The notes beneath the pieces are model-generated. The model was given only the letters and a program-made list of their open reading frames with translations. It ran no database searches and was not told the DNA's origin. DNA of 62,172 nucleotides from positions 1 to 62,172 of the forward strand of contig JAGMCL010000151.1 in assembly GCA_023129165.1 (NCBI GenBank). Direction: 5' to 3'. Of this stretch, positions 52,656 to 61,029 are shown in pieces; within the stretch, counting starts at the first letter, position 1; each line of letters begins with the position of its first letter. Source of the stretch: Caldifarciminota bacterium. Lineage in GTDB: Bacteria > Hydrothermota > UBA3073. The translations under genes and the position numbers were made by a program.

Positions 52656-55600
52656 TTACCTATTTTTTATCACAAGGTTGACTTCCATACAAAGACCTGA
52701 AAGTTCCTTTAATAAGACATTAAAAGATATTGGAAGTGTGGGTTCTGGCAAAGTCTCTCCTTTTACAAGTGCCTCATATAATTTTTTCCTACCTATTATA
52801 TCATCAGATTTCACTGTAAGCATTTCCTGTAGAGTATACGCTGCACCATAAGATTCCAGAGCCCAAACTTCCATTTCTCCGAAACGCTGTCCCCCAAATT
52901 GTGCTTTTCCACCAAGTGGCTGCTGTGTAACTAAAGAATAAGAACCTATAGATCTTGCATGAACTTTATCTTCTACCATATGTGATAGCTTCATCATATA
53001 TATATATCCAACAGTAATCCTATCTTCAAAATGTTTCCCTGTTCTGCCATCATACAAGACTGCCTTACCATCGCTAGGTAGATGAGCCTCTCTTAACATT
53101 TCTTCTATCTCTTCTATCTTGGCACCTTCAAAAACAGGGCATGCAAAAGTTGTATTGAGATATTTCGCAGCTAATCCAAGCTGTGTTTCAAGTATCTGTC
53201 CAACATTCATCCTGGAAGGAACTCCAAGAGGGTTTAGTATCATATCAATATGAGTACCATCCGATAGAAATGGCATATCTTCTATAGGTACTATTTTTGC
53301 AATGGTTCCTTTATTGCCATGTCTACCAGATAATTTATCACCAACCATTACACTTCGCTTCTGCCCGATATAGACTTTTATTACCTTCAGTACACCAGGA
53401 GGAAGACTATCACCCTCAGAAGCACTCTTAACAACGAGTTTATCTTGTATCTTTAACCTTTTAATAATCTCATCTTCTTCAGTACATAATTCTTTAAATT
53501 TTATATATAATTTTGAACCGATACTCCTTTTGGTTATATAAAGATTCTTCATAGCTTCGTATTTCAAGAGTGGCATTTTCTTATCTTTTTTAACAATAAC
53601 CTTCCCTTTTTTATCTTTTATTGATACCAATGCCTTTTTCCCTTTCAGAAGACATATTTTCTTTTCATAAGATATTCTCCTTACCTCGGAGATTTTCTGT
53701 TTTGTTTTCTTTCGTATTATATCAATTCTCCTCTTTATTTCCTCTTTAGCTATCTTATCATTGGATTTTCTCGAGAGAATTATAATATCTGTTACAATAC
53801 CAGTAACTCCAGGTGAAACCCTAAGTGAAGTATCCTTAACATCACGAGCTTTCTCACCAAAGATTGCCCTTATTAGTCTTTCTTCAGGCGTAAGCTCAAC
53901 CTCTCCCTTTGGAGAAACTTTACCAACCAGAACATCGTCAGGTTCAACCCTTGCGCCTATTCTTATTACTCCGCTTTCATCAAGGTCCTTAACCGCCTGT
54001 TCAGAAACATTAGGAATTTCTCTCGTTATCTCTTCTGGACCTAATTTTGTATCTCTCACCTGTATCTCAAATTGCTGTATATGAAGTGAAGTAAATACAT
54101 CTTCCTTTACCAACTTTTCCGATATAACTATTGCGTCTTCAAAATTATACCCAAGCCAGGGCATAAATCCAACAAGAATATTTTTGCCTAAAGCAAGTTC
54201 ACCATCCTTTGTCGCAGCACCATCCACTATAACCTGTTTATCACTAACCTTATCACCAACTTTTGCTATCGGTATTTGATTTATACAGGTATCCTGATTT
54301 GTACGATGGAACTTTATAAGGTCATAAATATCGGGTTCTGAGGAAGTATTACTGGGTTCAATGACAACTCTACCAGCATCCACATATCTTACTATGCCAC
54401 CTTTTATCGGGGTTATGACTGAAGCTGAATCCATGGCAACCTTCTCTTCCAATCCTGTACCAACCAAGGGTGGTTCAGGAAAGAGAAGAGGTACAGCCTG
54501 TCTTTGCATATTTGAACCCATAAGTGCTCTATTTGCATCATCATGCTCTAAGAAAGGTATAAGAGAAGCTGATACAGAAACTAACTGCTTGGGAGATATA
54601 TCCATAAAATCAATTTCACTGACCGGTACTATTGGATAATCTTCTCCCTTTCTCGACAGAGCAACCCTCTCGATGAAATTACCATCCTTATCAAGAGGTG
54701 CATTCGCCTGAGCTATTATATAGGGATCCTCTTCATCCGCTGTAAGATGCTCAATCCTGTTTGTGACTCTACCTTTTAATACCTTTCTATATGGAGTTAC
54801 AATAAAACCATACCGATCAACTTTAGCATAAGTAGAAAGGTAAGATATGATACCAATATTTGGTCCCTCAGGTGTTTCGATAGGACATATCCTTCCATAG
54901 TGAGAAAAATGTACATCCCGAACCTCAAGCCCGGCTGTGTCCCTTGTCAACCCACCTGGACCTAATCTTGTAATTCTTCGCAGGTGTGATATCTCAGCAA
55001 GTGGATTTGTTTGGTCCATAAATTGACATAACTGAGACACAAGAAAGAAACTCATAAGTACATTGGAAAATAATCTTGTGTTTATAAGATCAGTGGGCGT
55101 TAGTGTATCCCTGGAGTGAAGTAACATACGCTCCCTTGTCTGCCAGTTTACCCTTCCAAGTGCAATCTTAACCTGATCACTTAGAAGATCACCAACTCTC
55201 TTCAAGTACCTATTGCCAAGATGATCAACATCGTCAATAACACTTTTTCCCCACGAAAGATTAAGCATATTCTTAAGTATATCAATAATATCCTCAACCA
55301 GGAGAGTATTCCCTTTTCTTTTAATATTTAACTTCTTATTAATTTTATATCGACCAGTGTCCGATAAGTCATAATTACGACTGAAATAGTTGACTCTCAA
55401 ATACGCTTCTGCAATCTCTGTACTACTTGGGGATGTACCTCTCAGTAAATAATATATTCTATGAAGTGCATCCTTTCTTGATGTAATCTTTTCATCTTTT
55501 TTTAATGTGGATAATATCATAGATAAATCCGTTGACTTAGGAATAAAAACCTTATCTGTACCAAAGGAAATAAGATTATCTAAAAGCTCCTGATTGAGCT

Positions 55601-56342
55601 GTGAACCTGCAAATGCAAGTGTAACACCTGAAGCTGTATCTACACAATCTCTACCAAGAATTTTTCCCAAAGCTTTCGAGATTGGTACCTCATCCATTTC
55701 ATATAACACAGATAGTATCTCCTCATTCGACACATATCCAAGAGCCTTGAGAAGAGTGGTTACAGGAAAACGATGTCTTTTGTCAAGATTTACTGATAAT
55801 ACACCACTTGCATCGGTTGTAAATTCTATCCAAGAACCATGGTAAGGAATAATTTCACCCTTAAACATCCTCTTCCCTGTAGGATGAACCGACTCACTAA
55901 AATAAACACCTGGTGCACGTCTCAACTGATTAACTACAACTTTTTCTACTCCATTAACTATAAATGTTCCCCTCTCTGTAATAATAGGAAAATCACAAAG
56001 ATATACATCCTGTTCTACAACATTCTTTGTATTAGCCTCATCATCGCGAGATATAAGTCTGAACGTAACATATAAGGAAGCTGAATATGTAGTACCCCTT
56101 TTAATTGCATCAAAATCCTTAAATTTTGGTTCTTTGATATTATACTTGATATATTCCAGTGAGAACCTATGATGGGGATCTTCAAGAGGGAATGCTTCTC
56201 TAAATATTGCCTCTAAACCTATGTTATCTCTCTTTTCAGGAGACGTTTCCATTTGAAGGAACTTCTTAAATGATGATAGTTGCACCTCAATCAAGTTTGG
56301 TAAGTCAAGTACATCTTTTATCTTACCAAATGACTTCCTCAT
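52656..56342 (-). CDS. rpoB: DNA-directed RNA polymerase subunit beta
   Basis: 1228 residues with AGGAGG before the ATG. Core motifs: GPGGLTRDTAGLEVRDVHFS, HYGRICPIETPEGPNIG, GSNMQRQAVPLL, KVSPKGEVELTPEE and SYSLVTQQPLGGKAQFGGQR. The rifampicin-contact segment (about 54965-55045) reads SQLCQFMDQTNPLAEISHLR then RITRLG. Positions equal to E. coli 531 and 532 are Thr and Arg. A lysine-rich stretch of about 70 residues (about 53450-53760) replaces a shorter E. coli loop. It is transcribed with rplL upstream and rpoC downstream. Confidence 0.98.
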   Translation of the reverse strand: MRKSFGKIKDVLDLPNLIEVQLSSFKKFLQMETSPEKRDNIGLEAIFREAFPLEDPHHRFSLEYIKYNIKEPKFKDFDAIKRGTTYSASLYVTFRLISRDDEANTKNVVEQDVYLCDFPIITERGTFIVNGVEKVVVNQLRRAPGVYFSESVHPTGKRMFKGEIIPYHGSWIEFTTDASGVLSVNLDKRHRFPVTTLLKALGYVSNEEILSVLYEMDEVPISKALGKILGRDCVDTASGVTLAFAGSQLNQELLDNLISFGTDKVFIPKSTDLSMILSTLKKDEKITSRKDALHRIYYLLRGTSPSSTEIAEAYLRVNYFSRNYDLSDTGRYKINKKLNIKRKGNTLLVEDIIDILKNMLNLSWGKSVIDDVDHLGNRYLKRVGDLLSDQVKIALGRVNWQTRERMLLHSRDTLTPTDLINTRLFSNVLMSFFLVSQLCQFMDQTNPLAEISHLRRITRLGPGGLTRDTAGLEVRDVHFSHYGRICPIETPEGPNIGIISYLSTYAKVDRYGFIVTPYRKVLKGRVTNRIEHLTADEEDPYIIAQANAPLDKDGNFIERVALSRKGEDYPIVPVSEIDFMDISPKQLVSVSASLIPFLEHDDANRALMGSNMQRQAVPLLFPEPPLVGTGLEEKVAMDSASVITPIKGGIVRYVDAGRVVIEPSNTSSEPDIYDLIKFHRTNQDTCINQIPIAKVGDKVSDKQVIVDGAATKDGELALGKNILVGFMPWLGYNFEDAIVISEKLVKEDVFTSLHIQQFEIQVRDTKLGPEEITREIPNVSEQAVKDLDESGVIRIGARVEPDDVLVGKVSPKGEVELTPEERLIRAIFGEKARDVKDTSLRVSPGVTGIVTDIIILSRKSNDKIAKEEIKRRIDIIRKKTKQKISEVRRISYEKKICLLKGKKALVSIKDKKGKVIVKKDKKMPLLKYEAMKNLYITKRSIGSKLYIKFKELCTEEDEIIKRLKIQDKLVVKSASEGDSLPPGVLKVIKVYIGQKRSVMVGDKLSGRHGNKGTIAKIVPIEDMPFLSDGTHIDMILNPLGVPSRMNVGQILETQLGLAAKYLNTTFACPVFEGAKIEEIEEMLREAHLPSDGKAVLYDGRTGKHFEDRITVGYIYMMKLSHMVEDKVHARSIGSYSLVTQQPLGGKAQFGGQRFGEMEVWALESYGAAYTLQEMLTVKSDDIIGRKKLYEALVKGETLPEPTLPISFNVLLKELSGLCMEVNLVIKNR

Positions 56343-56452
56343 AAAAAGACCTCCTAATTTTGTAAAAAGAAATTATTTGGAAAACATCATATATCGATTG
56401 AAGGATAAACAAAAATTTATTCCAACCCAATATAGGTTTCTTAAACCATGTT

Positions 56453-56851
56453 CTATTTTATTTCTATAGTTGCACCAGCCTCCTCAAGTTTCTTTTTTAC
56501 AGCCTCTGCTTCCTCTTTTGTAACATTTTCTTTTATTACTTTTGGTGCTGCTTCTACAAGGTCTTTAGCTTCCTTTAATCCGAGTGCAGTAATCTCTCGT
56601 ACCTCTTTTATCACCCTTATCTTTTTATCTCCATAGGAAGCAAGTATAACATCAAATTCAGTCTTCTCTTCCGCAGCTTTTTCTTCGGTAGGTTGGGTTG
56701 TTGCTCCTGGTGCAACACCTACAACTTGTGGGACGGCCTGAACACCAAATTTCTCCTCAATATCTTTTACAAGCTCCGAAAGTTCAATTACACTCATATC
56801 AGTGATAAGTTTCATCACCTTGTCTTTTGTAGATTCCTTTGCCTTTGCCAT
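56453..56851 (-). CDS. rplL: Ribosomal protein bL12 (L7/L12)
   Basis: 132 residues with AAAGGAGA upstream. The N-terminal dimerisation helix, an Ala/Glu/Thr-rich hinge ([14 protein letters not shown]) and the C-terminal factor-binding domain ([20 protein letters not shown]) are all present. Multiple copies form the ribosomal stalk with uL10 and recruit translation factors. Confidence 0.97.
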   Translation of the reverse strand: MAKAKESTKDKVMKLITDMSVIELSELVKDIEEKFGVQAVPQVVGVAPGATTQPTEEKAAEEKTEFDVILASYGDKKIRVIKEVREITALGLKEAKDLVEAAPKVIKENVTKEEAEAVKKKLEEAGATIEIK

Positions 56852-56955
56852 AATTTCTCCTTTCTTTTAGTTAAAAAAATATATGTAATAGTCTTCAATA
56901 CTATAAAAATAGTGATATTTTTTAATTTAACACATAGTGGATAAAGACATAATCT

Positions 56956-57468
56956 CTAAGACTGTTTCTTGGACAGCTGAGTTAATACTCCAGTAATATT
57001 TTGTATAGGATAGCACAAAGTATTCCTGAGTCTTTGGAGGGGATTTGACAGCGCAAAAAGAAGTCTCTGTAAAAGCACCTCTCTTGAAGGTATAATGGCT
57101 AATTCTTTTATCTCTTCAGACGAGAAGAAACTACCATCAACAATACCACCTTTTATAACAACCTCCTTTTCTTTACTGAAATCTTTCAATATTTTTGATG
57201 GTAGAATTGGGTCTTCATATGAATATGATACAGCAGTGGGTCCTTCTAAAAATTTTAAGAGGTTTTTCAGATTTAATCTTTCCAAAGTCATTCGTGCAAT
57301 TATATTCTTAATCACCTTAATTTTTATGTTTTGACTTCTCATCATACTTCTCAATTTTCTAAATTCTTGTGCATTCAATCCTGTAAAGTCCACTAAATAA
57401 ATACCAGTAGCGTCTTTCAATTCTCCCATGAGAATTTCAACATTTCTTTGTTTTTCTTCCTTTTTCAT
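56956..57468 (-). CDS. rplJ: Ribosomal protein uL10
   Basis: I start at ATG 57468, five bases behind GGAGGAA; the frame opens at a TTG four codons earlier. The 170 residues have the L10 pattern: EKQRNVEILMGELKDATGIY, LVDFTGLNAQEFRKLRSMMR and KVIKNIIARMTLERL. It anchors the L7/L12 stalk to the ribosome and is followed by rplL. Confidence 0.96.
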   Translation of the reverse strand: MKKEEKQRNVEILMGELKDATGIYLVDFTGLNAQEFRKLRSMMRSQNIKIKVIKNIIARMTLERLNLKNLLKFLEGPTAVSYSYEDPILPSKILKDFSKEKEVVIKGGIVDGSFFSSEEIKELAIIPSREVLLQRLLFALSNPLQRLRNTLCYPIQNITGVLTQLSKKQS

Positions 57469-57513
57469 ATATTCCTCCAATTAATTAAGGAAGTCAATAT
57501 ACTCTATATTAAG

Positions 57514-58188
57514 CTAACTAGTTATCCTGATTCCTGGTCCCATAGTTGAAGATAGATACAATGACTTCATATAATTACCTTTTAAGTCTTTTGGTTTTGC
57601 TAATTTGACTCCATTAATTACTTCTTTTAAATTGGATATTAGTTTTTCATCAGAAAATGATACCTTCCCCACAGGTAGATGAATAACCCCTGTTTTATCC
57701 ATTCTAAATTCTGCTCTTCCTTTTTTTATCTCAATTACAGCCTTCCCTACTTCATTAGTAACAGTTCCTGCCTTTGGGTTTGGCATCAATCCCCTTGGCC
57801 CAAGTATTTTACCAAGTTTTGCAACATCTTTCATTGCTGCTGGTGTAGCAACACAAGCATCAAATTCGAGCCATCCGCTTTGTACTTTCTCAATATATTC
57901 TTCATAGCCAACCCAATCTGCACCTGCATCAAGAGCCTCATTTTGCTTATCCTTTGTCAAAACAAGTACTCTTTTTTGTTTCCCAACTCCATATGGCATC
58001 AATACTATCCCTCTCACCATTTGATCGGACTTGCGGGGGTCAACTCCCAATTTTATTGCCAACTCAATAGTTTCGTCAAATTTCGCATTGGCATAATTTT
58101 TTACCAATTTTATACCCTCTTCCAATGTATAGGTCTTACTTCTATCTATATCATTCTTTATCTCCTTCATTTTTTTTGAAATCTTCAT
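57514..58188 (-). CDS. rplA: Ribosomal protein uL1
   Basis: 224 residues behind GGAGG. Conserved L1 elements: LGVDPRKSDQMVRGIVLMPY, GKILGPRGLMPNPKAGTV and the C-terminal SSTMGPGIRI. It binds 23S rRNA at the E-site stalk and often represses its own operon. It is 11 bases from rplK. Confidence 0.97.
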   Translation of the reverse strand: MKISKKMKEIKNDIDRSKTYTLEEGIKLVKNYANAKFDETIELAIKLGVDPRKSDQMVRGIVLMPYGVGKQKRVLVLTKDKQNEALDAGADWVGYEEYIEKVQSGWLEFDACVATPAAMKDVAKLGKILGPRGLMPNPKAGTVTNEVGKAVIEIKKGRAEFRMDKTGVIHLPVGKVSFSDEKLISNLKEVINGVKLAKPKDLKGNYMKSLYLSSTMGPGIRITS

Positions 58189-58199
58189 AGATTTCCTCC

Positions 58200-58628
58200 T
58201 TAATCATCTTCGATCTCCAAACCACAGCTTCTCGCAGTACCTTCTATTATCTTCATAGCTGTTTCATTATCATAACTGGTTAAATCATCTTTCTTCATCT
58301 TTATTATCTCTAATAGTTGTGATCTCTTAACCTTTCCTACCTTTTCCCTATTAGGCTCTCCTGATCCCTTTGCTATGCCTGCTGCTTTTTTTAGAAGCAT
58401 TGCCGCTGGTGGGGATTTAAGGATAAAATCAAAAGATCTGTCCTGGTATATAGTTATAATAGCTGGTATTATATATCCTTCTCTCCCTCTTGTTTTATCG
58501 TTAAACGCCTTACAAAATGCTCCCATATTGACACCATGAGGACCTAATGCTGTTCCCACTGGTGGAGCAGGAGTCGCATTCCCTGCTGGTATTTGAATCT
58601 TAATTTTCGCTTTTACCTTTTTTGCCAT
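58200..58628 (-). CDS. rplK: Ribosomal protein uL11
   Basis: 142 residues behind GGGGG. Signature [20 protein letters not shown] then [11 protein letters not shown], and [20 protein letters not shown]. It forms the GTPase-associated centre with 23S rRNA. Standard order nusG-rplK-rplA. Confidence 0.97.
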   Translation of the reverse strand: MAKKVKAKIKIQIPAGNATPAPPVGTALGPHGVNMGAFCKAFNDKTRGREGYIIPAIITIYQDRSFDFILKSPPAAMLLKKAAGIAKGSGEPNREKVGKVKRSQLLEIIKMKKDDLTSYDNETAMKIIEGTARSCGLEIEDD

Positions 58629-58690
58629 ATAACCCCCAATACAAACCTTAAATTATTGAATAAATTAAGAGTAATTGAGTTTCTTGAGTA

Positions 58691-59212
58691 TTACATTGGT
58701 TCTACCTGAAAATAGCTTAATTCAACAGGAGTTGATCTTCCAAATACAGTAACCATAACCTTTAACCTATCTCTCTCTTGATAGATCTCTTCGATAATAC
58801 CTGCAAAATCTACAAAAGGACCATCTACAATCTTCACAGAATCGCCTTTTGAAAATGGTACCTCTTCTATCTTTTCCTTATCTTTCTGTAAGCCCAGAAT
58901 ATGCGAAACCTCCTCTTCTTCTACCGGATATGGTTTCCTCCCAAAGCCAGAAAAGGGCATAACACCTGGTACATTAGATATTAGTTTAATTACCTCTTCC
59001 TCCGGTTCCATTTGTAATAAGATATATCCAGGATATATCTTTTTCTCAACCTTTATTCTTTTGCCCTTACCAATCCTTTGAACTGTCTTAACTGGTATAA
59101 ATATCTCTTCAACAGCTTCCTCAAGGTTACGCATTTTTATTTCCCTGAGGATGAATTCCTTAACCTTATTTTCATATCCAACATACACATGCAATATAAA
59201 CCATTGCTTCAT
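58691..59212 (-). CDS. nusG: Transcription termination/antitermination protein NusG
   Basis: 173 residues: an NGN domain beginning KQWFILHVYVGYENKVKEFI, with YPGYILLQMEPEEE, followed by a KOW domain (FSKGDSVKIVDGPFVDFAGI). Its ATG overlaps the secE stop by four bases. It couples RNA polymerase to Rho, ribosomes or antitermination complexes. Confidence 0.96.
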   Translation of the reverse strand: MKQWFILHVYVGYENKVKEFILREIKMRNLEEAVEEIFIPVKTVQRIGKGKRIKVEKKIYPGYILLQMEPEEEVIKLISNVPGVMPFSGFGRKPYPVEEEEVSHILGLQKDKEKIEEVPFSKGDSVKIVDGPFVDFAGIIEEIYQERDRLKVMVTVFGRSTPVELSYFQVEPM

Positions 59213-59391
59213 CTTATTATCCCCTTAATTACATTAGCAAACATCAAATCAATCAGTCCTACAAATACTGCTAAAATTACGGAAACTGTAAGAACAATAA
59301 TAGTTGAGCCCAATATCTCATCTCTTGATGGCCAGGAAACCTTAAAAAGTTCTGTTTTTACCTCTATGAAAAACTTTTTAATTTTCTGCAT
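59209..59391 (-). CDS. secE: Preprotein translocase subunit SecE
   Basis: I start at ATG 59391, preceded by GGAGG; a longer frame to 59499 runs through tRNA-Trp and is not real. The 60-residue single-helix form reads MQKIKKFFIEVKTELFKVSW, PSRDEILGST, then one membrane helix (about 28-52). SecE clamps SecY in the SecYEG channel. It is co-transcribed with nusG. Confidence 0.94.
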   Translation of the reverse strand: MQKIKKFFIEVKTELFKVSWPSRDEILGSTIIVLTVSVILAVFVGLIDLMFANVIKGIIR

Positions 59392-59440
59392 TAATCCTCC
59401 ACTATTAAGATATTGATAAAGATATAGTTTATTAAACATT

Positions 59441-59515
59441 CGGGCCTGGGAGGATTCGAACCCCCACCCCCTGGATTTGGATTCCAGCGCTCTAGCCAAT
59501 TAGAGCTACAGGCCC
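59441..59515 (-). tRNA. tRNA-Trp (CCA)
   Basis: The acceptor GGGCCTG pairs with CAGGCCC. The anticodon stem is CTGGA/TCCAG with loop ATCCAAA, anticodon CCA. The T arm is GGGGGTTCGAATCCTCC-like. The terminal CCA is not encoded. It lies between rpmG and secE, as in many bacteria. Confidence 0.95.
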
Positions 59516-59651
59516 AGTCAAAATATAAATCATAAATATCAAGCACTAAAACAAACAATATCCAATTTAAAAATTTTTAAATTCCAAAAAATGATTAGGA
59601 TTTTGTCTATTTGGATTTGGTATTTATTTGTTATTTTTAATTTGCTGTCTG

Positions 59652-59801
59652 CTATTTTGTCTCTTTATGTACAGTATGTTTCTTACAGAATGGGCAGTAT
59701 TTTTTATAACTTACTTTATCAGGATGTTTCTGCTTATTCTTTGTTGTATTGTAATTTTTCCTGCCGCATTCACTACATTCTAAATTAATAAGTACCCTCA
59801 T
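59652..59801 (-). CDS. rpmG: Ribosomal protein bL33
   Basis: 49 residues: [40 protein letters not shown], then KHTVHKETK and TAG. Two zinc-binding pairs, Cys9-x2-Cys12 and Cys36-x2-Cys39, mark the zinc-ribbon (C+) form of L33. It lies between tRNA-Thr and tRNA-Trp, the usual place next to secE. An overlapping plus-strand frame is its antisense shadow. Confidence 0.96.
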   Translation of the reverse strand: MRVLINLECSECGRKNYNTTKNKQKHPDKVSYKKYCPFCKKHTVHKETK

Positions 59802-59835
59802 AATTTTTCCTATACAATAAAGGTGATTAATTATA

Positions 59836-59908
59836 AGCCCATGACCGGAATTGAACCGGTGACCTCCTCCTTACCAAGGAGGTGCTCTGCCTACTGAGCT
59901 ACATGGGC
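59836..59908 (-). tRNA. tRNA-Thr (GGT)
   Basis: Acceptor GCCCATG/CATGGGC; anticodon stem CCTCC/GGAGG with loop TTGGTAA, anticodon GGT; T arm CCGGTTCAATTCCGG. No encoded CCA. Confidence 0.95.
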
Positions 59909-59963
59909 ATTGTTAATTAATAAATAAAACACTTAAATATTTTCTTCTTTAAAATCAAATCAA

Positions 59964-60020
59964 GGACTAGGTCACCTCCCCGCCAAAGGCGGGGTGCTCT
60001 GCCTACTGAGCTACATGGGC
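59964..60020 (-). pseudogene. tRNA-Thr fragment with palindromic anticodon arm
   Basis: The first 27 bases (GCCCATGTAGCTCAGTAGGC then AGAGCAC) equal the intact tRNA-Thr at 59836-59908. The anticodon arm is then replaced by CCCCGCCTTTGGCGGGG (59994-59978), followed by AGGTGACC and no T arm or 3' acceptor half. It cannot form a tRNA. Confidence 0.8.
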
Positions 60021-60260
60021 ATTGATTAACAATTTCTTAAAAGCATTTCCAGTTTTATATCTCTTAATAATCCTTTCTCGTTTCCTCGCTTCTGCCAGAT
60101 TTTTACACTCTTCGCAATATACAATTTCTAATGGTCTTCTTTTTATTAAAGATTTTGTTTTACCATCATTATGTTCTTTTAAACGTCTTTGGAGATTTTT
60201 TGTAGAACCAATATAATATCTACTGTCTTTTTTGCTTCTTAACACATAGACATAATACAT
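60003..60260 (-). CDS. GIY-YIG endonuclease-domain protein
   Basis: 85 residues: MYYVYVLRSKKDSRYYIGST, KNLQRRLKEHNDGKT, and EARKRERIIKRYKTGNAFKK, the GIY-YIG (here VYV/YIG) single-domain pattern of the URI/COG2827 type. Catalytic-type Tyr, Arg and Glu positions appear retained. The last five residues (AHVAQ) and the stop are encoded by the 5' end of the tRNA-Thr fragment. Small GIY-YIG genes abutting tRNA 5' ends are common in environmental genomes; whether they are mobile or serve repair is not settled. It interrupts the tRNA array. Confidence 0.88.
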   Translation of the reverse strand: MYYVYVLRSKKDSRYYIGSTKNLQRRLKEHNDGKTKSLIKRRPLEIVYCEECKNLAEARKRERIIKRYKTGNAFKKLLINAHVAQ

Positions 60261-60294
60261 AATACACTTACAAGTAATTTCTTAAATAATATCT

Positions 60295-60378
60295 AAAATC
60301 GAACAGGCTACCTCCCCGCCAAAGGCGGGGTGCTCTTCCTACTGACCTGCCTACCGCAGGCAGGTACTCTGATTGGCT
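60295..60378 (-). pseudogene. Second tRNA-like remnant with inserted palindromes
   Basis: On the minus strand, TCAGTAGGAAGAGCA (D-arm-like) is followed by CCCCGCCTTTGGCGGGG, AGGTAGCC and TGTTCGATTTTA (T-loop-like). In front, a CCTGCC...GGCAGG palindrome (60346-60364) replaces the expected AGC. It resembles the 59964-60020 remnant. Confidence 0.6.
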
Positions 60379-60470
60379 GATACACCTAATTTTTCCTTAC
60401 AAATAACCTGATCACCTATAACCTAATTATCAATTTATCTCTGTGTACATCTGTGATTAATATACATTAT

Positions 60471-60543
60471 AGCGGGAGACGGGGTTCGAACCCGTGACCA
60501 TCTGCTTGGAAGGCAGATGCTCTTCCAGCTGAGCTACTCCCGC
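60471..60543 (-). tRNA. tRNA-Gly (TCC)
   Basis: Acceptor GCGGGAG/CTCCCGC; anticodon stem TCTGC/GCAGA with loop CTTCCAA, anticodon TCC; T arm CGGGTTCGAACCCCG. No encoded CCA. Confidence 0.95.
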
Positions 60544-60563
60544 ATACCTAATACCTGTTTTTC

Positions 60564-60645
60564 TGGGGAGGGAAGGATTCGAACCTTCGAAGGCTTCGCC
60601 AACAGATTTACAGTCTGCCCCCTTTGGCCGCTCGGGAACCTCCCC
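60564..60645 (-). tRNA. tRNA-Tyr (GTA)
   Basis: Acceptor GGGGAGG/CCTCCCC; anticodon loop CTGTAAA, anticodon GTA; a long variable arm (TGGCGAAGCCTTCG) as in class II tRNAs; T loop TTCGAAT. No encoded CCA. Confidence 0.95.
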
Positions 60646-60724
60646 CAAGAAGAATGGCAATAAGTTATCAGTAGTAAGAATTTTCGTTTTTATAAAACTA
60701 AATTAACTTAAAATTATTCCATTC

Positions 60725-60796
60725 AGCCACCGGAGGGAATTGAACCCCCGACCAACTGATTACAAATCAGCCGCTCTTCCTCTGAGCTACGGTGGC
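60725..60796 (-). tRNA. tRNA-Thr (TGT)
   Basis: Acceptor GCCACCG/CGGTGGC; anticodon stem GCTGA/TCAGT with loop TTTGTAA, anticodon TGT; T arm GGGGGTTCAATTCCCTC. First gene of the tRNA array. Confidence 0.95.
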
Positions 60797-60912
60797 ACAT
60801 TGAAAAAATATATATACTCCTATATAATCCACCAAAATCCTTTTTTCTAAATTACTGGTGGACATTTTTAATTTCTTATAATATACTAAATATTAATACC
60901 TTATGAACTCGA

Positions 60913-60941
60913 ATTATAACATATAAACCCTAAAATGTCAA
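60913..60941 (-). promoter_or_regulatory. Promoter of the tRNA-secE-nusG-rpo locus
   Basis: Minus strand: TTGACA (60941-60936), 17 bases, TATAAT (60918-60913), about 110 bases before tRNA-Thr(TGT). Confidence 0.85.
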
Positions 60942-60970
60942 GAAAAATATAAAAAAAAACCTAATTTTAA

Positions 60971-60999
60971 TTGACAATTAAATAAACTTATGTTATAAT
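60971..60999 (+). promoter_or_regulatory. Promoter of the RNA methyltransferase gene
   Basis: TTGACA (60971-60976), 17 bases, TATAAT (60994-60999), diverging from the tRNA-locus promoter 30 bases away. Predicted leader about 24 bases. Confidence 0.85.
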
Positions 61000-61029
61000 C
61001 CGATATTATTTGAATTATACTCTTATCTA

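Noticed and set aside
59209..59499. 96-codon frame starting MARALESKSRGWGFESSQAR
   Set aside because: Its first 36 codons run through tRNA-Trp; the true secE start is the ATG at 59391 behind GGAGG.
59591..59788. 65-codon plus-strand frame
   Set aside because: Antisense to rpmG, which has clear zinc-ribbon L33 motifs.
60457..60660. 67-codon minus-strand frame
   Set aside because: It is a read-through of tRNA-Gly and tRNA-Tyr sequence (peptide EVPERPKGADCKSVGEAFEG is a familiar tRNA translation).
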